Below, piece by piece: positions 43,744 through 53,400 of a stretch of DNA of 64,000 nucleotides (positions are counted from its first letter, which is position 1; each line of letters begins with the position of its first letter). Source of the stretch: Mycoemilia scoparia. Taxonomy: Eukaryota; Kickxellomycota; Kickxellomycetes; Kickxellales; Kickxellaceae. The stretch is from positions 62,001 through 126,000 of the forward strand of contig JANBPU010000001.1 of assembly GCA_027575805.1 (NCBI GenBank). The letters are read 5' to 3'. The notes under the pieces were generated by a model, which was not told where the DNA came from, searched no databases, and saw nothing but the letters and a program-made list of their open reading frames with translations. The position numbers were made by a program, and so were the translations under genes.

Positions 43744-45187
43744 TTAGGCCATTTCAATCTCATCATTTTCGTGCATCTTTTTAGCCAACTTTTCGATGCG
43801 ACGTCGAGCCAGAAACATGATGTATATCATTGTGGCAACAGCAATTATGCCTCCAGAAAGCAAAAGTACAAGTTTTAGCGTGGAGATTTTTTTGTGACTG
43901 CTGTTCCCATCATCAGAGTCTTCCATTAAAAGATCGGCCAGGGCGGATACATTTGAACCGATATATACATAGAACAACAATTTCACCAGGGAGATGGCGG
44001 TCGCAGCAATATAGTGATATATAGAAATATTGGTAGCGCTTAGTAGCAAGTTCATGATATTAAATGGATATGGCGCCATTCGGACAAAGAGCAGTAGCTA
44101 CAAAAGTAACAATAGCCATTTTTAAGTTTGCATGCTGTAAATCCGTACATTCAATATATAAATGTTTATTGAGGTTATTGTAGAGAAATCCTACCTTGAA
44201 ACCTCCAGTCTCGACAACCTTGACGCACTCAGCCAGAAATACGTTTATCTCCATGATATATCGAACATACCTGGAACCCCACCTTCTTCCAAATATGAAG
44301 CACAGAATCGAGCCGATCATGGCACCAACAAAGACAGGAAGAAATCCCAGGGGGAATCCAAATATGAATCCTGACATTGTAACAGTGAGAGCATACCCAA
44401 ACATTGGAGGGAAACAGCATATAATCAGGTAGCTAATGGTTATTATGGCCGCCCTATAGAAGATAAACGAGCATTGGCTAAGTGAAGTAAGTGTCCACCC
44501 ATAGGGTCCAATCGTGTGGAGTAATTGCAGTAATATCAGGACACCAGCCGTGTGACAGCAAGTAAAGCACGTATGAGTGGCCTACACGAGATATGAATTT
44601 ACTTACCAAATTGGATGAACCTGACCCCATTTGGCAATGCCGTTGGCAAAGTTTAGGATTGGCTTGTAAAACACCCACAAAAGTATACTGACAGTTATCA
44701 TAGGGACTACCATACACACGAAGATCATCAGGATGCCCCTTCTTTGGTGCGGGGACATGTTTGTAAAGTTGACTTGTATTGAAGACCACAGAGCAGATGG
44801 CTGCTGAGATTGGTGCATATCTTCTATACCCGGTAAATTTCCAGAATGAACCTGTTGCTCATGATCTGGTGTCGAGGCCGTATCTTCAAACCGGACAAAG
44901 CTGTCGGAAACATCGAAGGAGGCTCTGTTGCTGAGACTGGTGTTCAGCATGGGCTCAGATAACCGGGGTTCCGAGGTATGCGGTGGTGTTGTGGTGCTCT
45001 TTGGTGGGATATGCATAGGCGTGCCAAACCCAGAGGGAGACGGCGGTCGTGGTGATTGTGCAGGCGAAAATGGTGCATTTCTTTCCGCCTTTAGATTACC
45101 TGATGGTGACTTCCGATGGTGAGAGTCCCAGCTTGAATTCTTCGACAAGCTGGTCGTGGTGCTGTCTGGATTTAGTGGTTTGTACAT
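43744..45187 (-). CDS. TVP38/TMEM64 (DedA/VTT-type) Golgi membrane protein
   Basis: Three exons: 45187-44607, 44453-44195 and 44097-43744 (397 aa). After a ~140-residue Pro/Ser-rich cytosolic N-terminus come transmembrane segments GILMIFVCMVVPMITVSILL and AAIITISYLIICCFPPMFGY, then the VTT core (SGFIFGFPLGFLPVFVGAM, FIFGRRWGSRYV, LFVRMAPYPFNIMNLLLSAT, SLVKLLFYVYIGS) and a final helix before a charged tail. Tvp38-type proteins live in Golgi-associated vesicles; related VTT proteins are lipid scramblases, so lipid handling is possible. The first intron (153 nt) is chosen because TG from HPIW joins G at 44453 and preserves the FPPMFGY motif in frame; other acceptors give stops. Confidence 0.9.
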
Positions 45188-45968
45188 GGTTTTGGAGGGT
45201 CGTTGAAGGGCGGTTTGGCTAAGTCTGACGCAAAATGAGCTAGACAATTTACCAGTGTAACTTAATGTCTATAAATAAGCGAGTATTGAGGAGGATGGTA
45301 ATAGAAAGAGGCACTTGAAAATTAAAGACAGATAATAAGTGGTGGAGGCAGTATAAAAGGGAGTATACGTGTGAATATTAATATATGAGATTGAAGCAAG
45401 GGGAGCAAGAGGGCGTGGTGGGCTATGATGCAGCCTTTAGAGGCCTGAGGCATATTTTCAAGATGGGCCAAGCCAAGCCGCTACCTTTTTTGGTAATAGG
45501 CCAAGAAGATGTTTAACCATCATGGCGCTAACAGGGATTTAGAGCACACGCACTATGATGTTGGCCTGTATACCCAACGCATAATCCTCCATGCAATTGT
45601 TCACTCATTAAAAAGCGTGGTTTGTGCTAGTTTTGCAACAAAAGGGATCGCATTAAATTCCATATGGTCCTTGCATTTATTCCATAAATATCCGTAGCCC
45701 CAAACTTGTCCTGGTCTTAAGTCTAGCATCTTTTTAAAGTGCATTAATCAGTGACAATGCCAGGATCCTGGACATAGAAAAGGTTACAATACACAATAAT
45801 ATTTATTGACGCCATTAAAACAAAAAGAACAAATGCCACATAAAACTATCTACTTTTATGAAGGCGATCATATGAGTATTTGTTTTTGAAGGGTGGCCAT
45901 TTTCAAATAGGCTGTGGTTGCCCCTTTAACCATTCACCCTCCAAAAATCATGGTCCATATTCCCATCA
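45188..45968. other. Intergenic region with one family-A element
   Basis: TVP38 promoter and 3' flank of the isomerase gene. A copy of family A lies at 45869-45963. No gene recognised. Confidence 0.5.
45869..45963. repeat. Family-A MITE-like element, copy 5
   Basis: ATATGAGTATTTGTTTTTGA at the left and CTCCAAAAATCATGGTCCAT at the right. It belongs to the short (~95 bp) class with core GGCTGTGGTTGCCCCTTTAA. Confidence 0.7.
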
Positions 45969-46989
45969 CTATAGCTTTGAGAGGTATCCTGCTGGGGACA
46001 GCTCATTTCCTAGCAAGTGAATAACAGTTTCCCGGTAAATTTCAGCCTTGAGCTGGTGGATAACCTGTCCTCTGATTTTTGCCTTTGTGCTTGCTAGCTT
46101 CCCTACGCTCAAAGCTGTTGGCAACACTGCCTTTTCGTCTACAGCCTTGTCGACAAACCCAAGCTCGACTGCCTCTTTGGCTGGGAATCTCCGGCCCTCA
46201 AGTACGCACTGGCGGAGTGCGTTGGGCTGGTTTATTTTGCACTTGACAATGGCTGCCATTGCCGGAAGAAGGCCTAAGGGAATGTCGACCTCGTTCTGCA
46301 GAAAAGTAAAAAAGGATTTTAGAGACATCAGAGCGGATTCCACCATTGGAGTGGAGTTCATATGCATATGGGTTCACTATGGTTCCGACAGTATGATCTA
46401 CAGGCCAAGGCTTACCATACAGATGTATCCTCGGTCCGATCTCATGATTCTGTAATCATGAGCCAGCGAAAACATCTACATTCCACACATTGAAAAAGCC
46501 CATACGTATTAAAGCCTTTCTACTGAAATGGTAAACATCATTTCCACATAAAGATATGTGTATATCGTAGCAGTGGTTGCTGTTGTCACTTACGCAGCCT
46601 CCAGCAAATGCATGGCCATTAATGGCTGCAACAGTTGGCAGTCGGAATATCAACATGCGGGCAATCAGAGCGAGAAATTTTGGATAAAAGACCTCTGCGT
46701 TGGCCATTGCCGATTCGATGTCCAAGCCGTTGCTGTAAAATTTACCGGACCCTGTGGATATCAAGGCTCCCCCGATATTTGCATCCTCTTCTGGAAGGTT
46801 ATCCATGATATTGTCAACATAGTCAAGTGCCTCATTCAGTGCGTCAACAAACGCAACCGTGAAACGGTTCTCAGCGCCATGGTGAAGCTTGAGCAAAAAT
46901 ATCGTTGGCTTGTCTGGGAATGGCGTGCTTATGGTGACCAGCGATTTCTCTGGAGCACTTTTGGGAAAATGGGACTCGGCTTGGCTCAT
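45969..46989 (-). CDS. Peroxisomal enoyl-CoA isomerase/hydratase family protein
   Basis: Three exons: 46989-46594, 46475-46416 and 46295-45969 (260 aa). Crotonase fold: LLKLHHGAENRFT, STGSGKFYSNGLDIE (oxyanion-hole loop), INGHAFAGGCMFSLAHDYRI (second oxyanion NH) and NEVDIPLGLLP. The C-terminus is SKL, a perfect type-1 peroxisomal signal. The HDYRIMRSDRG motif resembles the peroxisomal delta3,delta2-enoyl-CoA isomerases (ECI) that prepare unsaturated fatty acids for beta-oxidation. Hydratase activity is possible and the sequence does not decide. The SNGLD motif has leucine-aspartate where hydratases usually carry GAD, which favours isomerase. Donors GTAAGT and GTAAGC, acceptors TAG and CAG. 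Confidence 0.9.
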
Positions 46990-47572
46990 TATGTAAACAA
47001 AACTTGGTCACGGTTGTTTTGGGATTATAGCGCAGGAAATATGGTTATGTAGATCGGCTGGCTTGTATTCTAGAGAGATAGTGTGTGTGCTTATAGGGAA
47101 AACAAAATAGTCTATTTGTATGTATATTGAGAGAGTGAGAGAGAGGCTAACAAAAGCAATGAAGAACCCCATGAAAAGGGGAATCGGGCACCTTTTATAT
47201 ACACGTCAACTCGCTTATTTCCAATGTGGTGGTGGTGGTCTATTGTTTATCTATGGCCATTTATTCTTGGCTCATGATGTTGGGTCAAGTGATTGCTCCA
47301 CATATAATATGGCAGATGCGATAGGACTGGGTTTCATTTTTGAAAACATTCCGAGGCCGTTGTGGCACGTGAATGTAGCCATTGATAGAGCCATGAACAC
47401 TGTTGTTTCCTCCCTTAATAGGGTTATGGCCAAGTAAAGGCCTTTTATGATCTTTTTGCTGCTATTGTATGGCATGGCTTTGCAGTTTTGAATAAAATCC
47501 CGATATTCTGTGAAAATAAGTATATAGAATTAATATAATGTGTGTTGTAATTATGCCACGAACTCATGAGAT

Positions 47573-47695
47573 ATATGGATCATAATTTTCGAAGGGTGAC
47601 TTTTGGCGACCAAAGGTTATATGGGCAATCACAGCCAAATGAATGGCCACAACGTATTAGCAAATGATCACACTTCAAAAATAGCTACCCATATG
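47573..47695. repeat. Family-A MITE-like element, copy 6
   Basis: Left GGATCATAATTTTCGAAGGG, right CACTTCAAAAATAGCTACCC. It is directly followed by copy 7, sharing ATATGGAT at the junction. Confidence 0.75.
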
Positions 47696-47813
47696 GATTA
47701 TAATCTTTGAAGGGTGACTTTTGGTGACCAATGATTATAGGCGCAATCACAGCCAAGTAGATGTCCAGTTTTACTAGTAAACTTTCACCCTTCAAAAATA
47801 ATCACACATATGG
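47690..47813. repeat. Family-A MITE-like element, copy 7
   Basis: Left GGATTATAATCTTTGAAGGG, right CCCTTCAAAAATAATCACAC. The interior TGTCCAGTTTTACTAGTAAA is identical to the copy at 57151, pointing to recent amplification. Confidence 0.8.
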
Positions 47814-48237
47814 TCAAAGTTCACAAGGCTTTAGGCAAAATGGGTCTCAGGAGTTGCATATGGATTAGCTAATGGTTGGGTCAAAATCTGATGAGGGCCT
47901 ATTTCTGCATACCCTAGATTCGATTCCAAAAGAATATCCTAGATGAGCCTTTTGGAGATGACTACTCTGTCATATAACATGTAATTTGGATTTTGTGAAT
48001 AAATATTGCAGTGTAGGTCAAGTTGAGTTGTTTGTTTATTTAATATATATATATAATCGCACTTGAGATCATCTGTTTATCTGGTCAGGTCATTTATGAA
48101 GCCAGCTATAAATTGGCCACCAGAAATAGTGGTGGTGCCTAGATAAGAGCTATAAGTTCAGAAATAAATGATAATATAGACATTACGACTACATTTACAC
48201 AAACATCTATTGCCGAGTATCATGCGAAAAACCCCAC

Positions 48238-48771
48238 TTATACAAAGTTCACAGCATATCTTTCAAGCCTTTCAACAAGTCGATATTTTGGCGCCTGGAT
48301 CGAAATCAGTTCCTGTGTTTCTGGGGTCTGTTTGTAGTAAATATCCAGGAAGGACCCAAAAACTGTTCCGAGCCTTGGGCTCAAGTGATGATGGGATGAG
48401 AGTGCATTGTGCAGTCTATCTTCGATGGACACTGGTGTGTCCAGGCCTAGTTGTCCGAGCAAGTAGACTATGCGATTATTTGCCTTGGGGCCCTTGCCGT
48501 CCAGGTCATCAAGGTTATCCAAGTCTCCCAAGTCCAAGTCAAGGTCATCAGCCTTCTTTTTGCTCTTTGCATATTCAGCGTCTTTGAAGAACGCTTCAGG
48601 GTCGATGCCGATTATAAGGAAAAGCGATGCTAGCTCTTCGCGTGGCGTCATATCCTTTAGTGCCTTTTCATTATCCTTTGCTATTCCGGACTTACTTGCC
48701 GTTGTAATTGCTGCGGCTACAAGAACCAAGGCAACAGTCTTGGCTAGGGATGTTCTGCTACCTAAACGCAT
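48238..48771 (-). CDS. Small secreted or membrane-anchored hypothetical protein
   Basis: Single exon, 177 aa. The N-terminus (MRLGSRTSLAKTVALVLVAA, then AAITTASKSG) reads as a signal peptide with a cleavable hydrophobic core, so the product probably enters the secretory pathway. The centre has an acidic repeat (LDLDLGDLDNLDDLDG). The C-terminal half is helical-looking with IVYLLGQLGLDT and RLGTVFGSFLDIYYKQTPE. It contains no cysteines, so it is unlike typical cysteine-rich effectors, and lacks an HDEL-type retention signal. No family recognised. Confidence 0.72.
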   Translation of the reverse strand: MRLGSRTSLAKTVALVLVAAAITTASKSGIAKDNEKALKDMTPREELASLFLIIGIDPEAFFKDAEYAKSKKKADDLDLDLGDLDNLDDLDGKGPKANNRIVYLLGQLGLDTPVSIEDRLHNALSSHHHLSPRLGTVFGSFLDIYYKQTPETQELISIQAPKYRLVERLERYAVNFV

Positions 48772-49091
48772 ATTGTGTATAATTGATTAATTGAGTGAAA
48801 TATATAATTGAATAAACACAAAAGCTAACCTCCTTATATATTTATGTTTAACTCCGGATCCTTTGGTATTTTACCATTATATTGTAAATCTATCTAGAAA
48901 AGTAACTCCTTGTTCGCATTAACTGCAATTAGGCTGATATAAAATGCAGCCACTGATTAACTCGGATGTATATCCCATAAAAAGTTTGGAGGCTTTTTTG
49001 TTTTTTACTGGTTTTGAATGCAAATAGGCCGCCAGTGGACGACAGTAGTGGTAGTAATAGCAATAACAGTACATAAAGTTTTTTGGATTGT
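48772..49091. other. Divergent intergenic region (~320 bp)
   Basis: Short shared upstream region between the minus-strand secreted-protein gene and the plus-strand gene at 49092. Confidence 0.5.
48832..48840 (-). promoter_or_regulatory. Candidate TATA box of the secreted-protein gene
   Basis: TATATAAGG on the minus strand, ~61 bases upstream of the ATG at 48771. Confidence 0.4.
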
Positions 49092-50123
49092 ATGGAGGGA
49101 GCGCAGAGTAACCTAGAGCGCAGTGTTAGGGCTGCTTTGGAAGATATCTTGTCTGCCGAAAAATCTTGGAGAGGATGGAATGCGGATGGATTCATGATCG
49201 CAAATGATATAGCAAATACATGCCTCACATATAGGTAAGCTAACTGGTCCACCGGTTCATTTTGTATATATCTATTTATAGACTAAGAAGGCTTGCAAAG
49301 TATTCACAGCTACTATAATGAAAAAATTTTGGTTTTTGAAACACATTACTAAATAACTTGCGCTTTACCGAGCAGTTTAGCAAATGATAGTATACCATCC
49401 TGGCATCCTAGTCTACTAACACTATTTCCTGATATCCGGACAATGACATCTCGTACCCTTGATCGTCAGTTAGAACAGAAGCTAGAAAAACTGAATGCCA
49501 GGATAGAAAAAATGGTAATTAGCTCATGAGGTGCATTTCCTTATCTAATTGATATGCAGGGATTCTAATACAACAAGTGCTACTGGCTGCTAATAGACAC
49601 GCCAATACGACAAGCTTTGCGATTCAGCCAAGTCCCTTACGGAGTTGTGTAAAAAGGCCCAAGGTTTAAATTCTAGGTATACCACCGATCCTTTCTTTTT
49701 AACCATTCCATTGCCTAGACTAGGTAAGAAGTAACAGCCTCTAAACTCGATTTCAAAACAACACAATCATATACACATTTCCCTCTATAGTACATGTGCA
49801 TTAACTATAAAAATATTTGCCCAGCCGACCTGACGAGACAGGTTGTTTCTCGTTTTAGATGGTGCCTGCAAAATAGGACATCTACCTTCGATCTATTAAA
49901 GAAAATGGAGAATAATGACCCAAAATCAAAGATGCTATTACTGAGTTCTTGGTTACAATCACCTGAGCTCACGAGTTCCTCCTCAATCCCACCAAAACAC
50001 TGTTATATTTCGTCTCCTGATGGCGAAGATATCATCGATAGTAACTTCATAACATGGCCTGAATATGAAGAACTTTTGAAGCTAGAATTAAAGCATAAAC
50101 CACATAATGAAATTCTTGAATGA
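49092..50123 (+). CDS. Hypothetical protein with a central coiled coil
   Basis: Four exons: 49092-49234, 49376-49514, 49597-49723 and 49825-50123 (235 aa). The joined protein starts MEGAQSNLERSVRAALEDIL. It has a heptad-like stretch across exons 2-3 (RQLEQKLEKLNARIEKM, RQYDKLCDSAKSLTELCKKA) and a C-terminal region with SRFRWCLQNRTSTFDLLKK and a WPEYEELLKLELKHK tail. Two earlier acceptors for exon 4 give immediate stops, while the CAG at 49824 keeps the frame, so the model is phase-consistent. The pattern of a small helical protein with a coiled coil is seen in subunits of many eukaryotic complexes. I do not recognise the family. Confidence 0.7.
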
Positions 50124-50470
50124 GCATGAGTCAATAGTGTATTTAAGTCATTGAAGAAAAAACTAAAATTTAAAGAAATAAATGGAAAGACGCAAAGATA
50201 TAAGGGAAAATCGTTAAAATTTGACTTGGTTTCGTATATGTGTGCTGTAAAATATAGAAATGAAATATTTATTACTGGCAATAATAAAAATTAAATATGC
50301 TTTGAAAGCCATTTATTTGATGCAATACAGAACTCATTATAACACATTTTGATCGCTTCACTTAGTAGTACTGAATTATGAATATATGTGTGTGTATGCA
50401 TAGCAGTCTTGATAGTTGTATAGGGTTGCGTCGATTGTATACACAACAAAAGGGCTCGATTGTTTCTAAT
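50124..50470. other. Convergent intergenic region
   Basis: AT-rich convergent spacer between the coiled-coil gene and the Kin1-type kinase. Nothing recognised. Confidence 0.5.
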
Positions 50471-53400
50471 CTACAACTTGACTTTGTCCAGTATCTGTGA
50501 ACACATGTTCTTGTACTGCCATGTTGGGCCTGCGATGTGGCGGAATTGGATCCCATGTAGGCCAAGCCAGCGTACCTTAACAATGCTAATGCAGAAACGT
50601 AAGTTGGTGAGCTCTTTTTTGGCCATTACTGGCATAGATGATGGCCCAGCTTCTGTGGGTTCTTGGGAAAGAGTCTTTGAGCCATTGATGTTCTTGTTGC
50701 TTAGCTCAACATCATCATTATTTGCCGGCTCTTGCGGTAGATCCTTTCCAATGTCTTGAGTGTCTTGAGATGTGTTATGAGTTCCTGGACTTGTTGCCTG
50801 ATTGTTGGCAGTGCCGTTCTTTGTATCAAATATATAAGGCATCTTGGAATGCTCAAGTAAAGACCTTGTGCGGTTAGGAGCGTTTTGTCCCTCAACAAGC
50901 CTGGGCTCGCTGTTCTCATTCTTGGAATCTCCAGGGCCACGACTTTGCATTATGTTGAGTTTACTGGGGGTTCTAATTATTGATGCATTGTGAGATAAAC
51001 CTCTGGCTTTTCGGGAAATCGAACGCCAAGGCTTAATATTACGTCGTTGCGTTGAGTCCTTGCCATTGTCCTGTTCATTGCCCATATCTTGAAGGTTGAT
51101 GGATCCCGTATTGCCCGTGGTCATAATGGCACAGTCAATGTAGCCTTTGCCTTCTCGATAACTAACCTTCAGTTTACCCAAGACAGAGATCACCTCATCG
51201 CGTATCTCAGCGGGAGACTTGCTGGATGTTGTAGCTACACTGAAGAGGCCCTTTAAAAATACCGGTTTTATATTATGATCAGCACGGTTGTTTGGAGTTG
51301 AGCCTTGTTGAGACGATGTTCCAACCTTCGTCTTTTTGTCACGGCTAATGAAGGATATTTTACGCAGTGCAGACTTGGGCTTTGAAGTGGATTGCTCACG
51401 ACTATGCTTTAGAGCGGGTTTTAAAGGCTCCTTCTTGCCATCTGTATTTTCAATGGCAACCTTGCTTGCGTTATTTTCTGGCCGCTTCTCTGGCTCTTGT
51501 TTGTTCTCAGATGTTGGGTTCGTGCTATCCTCGTCATTACCTTTAATGTTCGCCGCATCATCAGCCTCCTGGTTATCTTGGGAAGATTCCGGTACTTGCT
51601 CGGTATTTTGCTCAACATCATGGCCATCCTCTTTTATAGCTCTGGGCAGAATGATAGATGCACGTTTAATATTGCGAGGGTCAAGCTTTTTTATCTGCAT
51701 ACTCAGTCTATTGGATAGGGACTTTGACCCAGTGGTATTATCAACATGGTCTTTTTCTGTTCCTTTTGTAAAGCGTGTGTTCATTTTAGCGTCTGTACTA
51801 ACTTCGGCATTATTATCATTCGTATGAGGATCATCTTTTTCGGATATTGGAGAGGGAACATTAAGGGCGTGTGATGCTTTGTTTATATGGGTGGCGCTTT
51901 GCTCAAGAGATGGCCTGTTTTTAAGGAGCTGGCCTTCATGTGAATGTACATTGCCAGTATCATTATGGTTATTAGTTGAGGCATGGAAACTAAATCTTTT
52001 GTTCTTTACAGCATTGGCAATATTTAAGGGACTAAACGCTCCAGATGAAAGATTTAGGGAATGACGGAATCCCTTTTTGGTCTTGGCGCTTGGTTTGACA
52101 TTTTCTCCAGAAGAAGGTACTTCGGCATAGCGTGATGTCGTAACTGTGCGAGGATTGTTTCTGGAATCACCAAGAATCATGGAGAGGGGCACACGAGATG
52201 ATGATTCAGAATGGCGCTTGGGTGGTACGTTCGGCAATACCTTTTGGGAGCTTCTATCAGAAATTATAGTTCTTCCCTCTCTTGTTGAATTTATTTGGGA
52301 TACCACAGATGTCGTGCCACGCACCATATGGCTACCATGTCGATGACCAACAGACCCTTTCCTTTGACGTCTTCTGTGATCTGCCAAAAGTCCAAGCCCT
52401 TCTTGCCTTGACCCATCATTAAATTGCGTATCCGCCATTGTGGATGGGTTGGTCATTATTTCCAAATCGTCGATATCGGTATTGGAAAATAGAGAAGAGA
52501 CGCCATCATCTTCAATCACGGAGCGATCGCGCTCAATGGGGCGACCTTTCATAGAGGGAGTCCTCCTGGACATAAGGCTCTTGTTGGACTCCTTCAAGGA
52601 AAGAGAAGATACACGTGGATGAACAGCACTTTGCGTGATATGTGAAGTTGCATTTATTTGCTGTATGGGGCCACCATCTTTTGATTTTGGCAGCGGCTGA
52701 GTGCTATCGGCCAAAGTAGACTCATCCTTTATAAATGGACGACTGGTCTTTTCTTCTTTATCCTCCAAGATTTCCGTCTTGTTTTCAGTATTGCCATTGA
52801 TCTGTGGACCAGGTTGCTTTGCGGTTTGTATCTCAGATTCCGCTGCTTTTGCTTCTGTACCTGGCTTAGCGCCCTGCTCTTCACGTTGATCGTCGTGCGA
52901 AGTGGGCGGTGGGGTTAGTGGTTCCCTTGTAAGTGTAACTATTTGAGAGTTTACGACGCTGGCTCGGCGGTTTGGTGTTGAGAGTATAACTGGTGACCCT
53001 TCTTGGGTGGTCCCAGTAGCATCAAGGGAGAGCTTGGCACTATTTTCTTCATCCACGCCGTTTACAGCATCTATCTCCTGAGCCCTGGGGTCATCGTTGG
53101 CAATAGAGTTATTATCAGCATCATTGCTATCATGCTTTATATGACTTGCATTCTCTTTTTCTACCTGATGACCGTCAGGGCATTGAGTACCATCACCTGC
53201 CCTATTGCCTGATTCGACATCTTGCTGTGACTTTCCAGACAAGCCCGACATATGGCCCAAGTGTAGCTTTTCGAATGCCATAAAGCTAAATCTCTTCAAT
53301 ATATTTTTCTTTTTTGCGGACCCAGATTTTGCTTTACTCTTTGGTGAAACGCCATGATTGTTGTTACTGGTAGTATTTTCTTTGTCTCCACTAGTATCAA

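Larger units (their letters stand above)
46990..48237. other. Intergenic region with a tandem pair of family-A elements
   Basis: Promoter of the isomerase gene and 3' flank of the small secreted-protein gene. It contains A copies at 47573-47695 and 47690-47813 and a short AT run near 48042-48053. The frame 47120-47437 is open for 105 codons but has no recognisable feature. Confidence 0.5.

Noticed and set aside
44454..44606. Coding reading of the first TVP38 intron (hydrophobic frame VLILLQLLHTIG)
   Set aside because: It cannot be joined in phase to exon 1 through a consensus donor. Removing it restores the conserved membrane segment.
47120..47437. 105-codon plus-strand frame in the isomerase promoter region
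   Set aside because: No recognisable feature; it lies between the isomerase start and the repeat pair and is better explained by chance.
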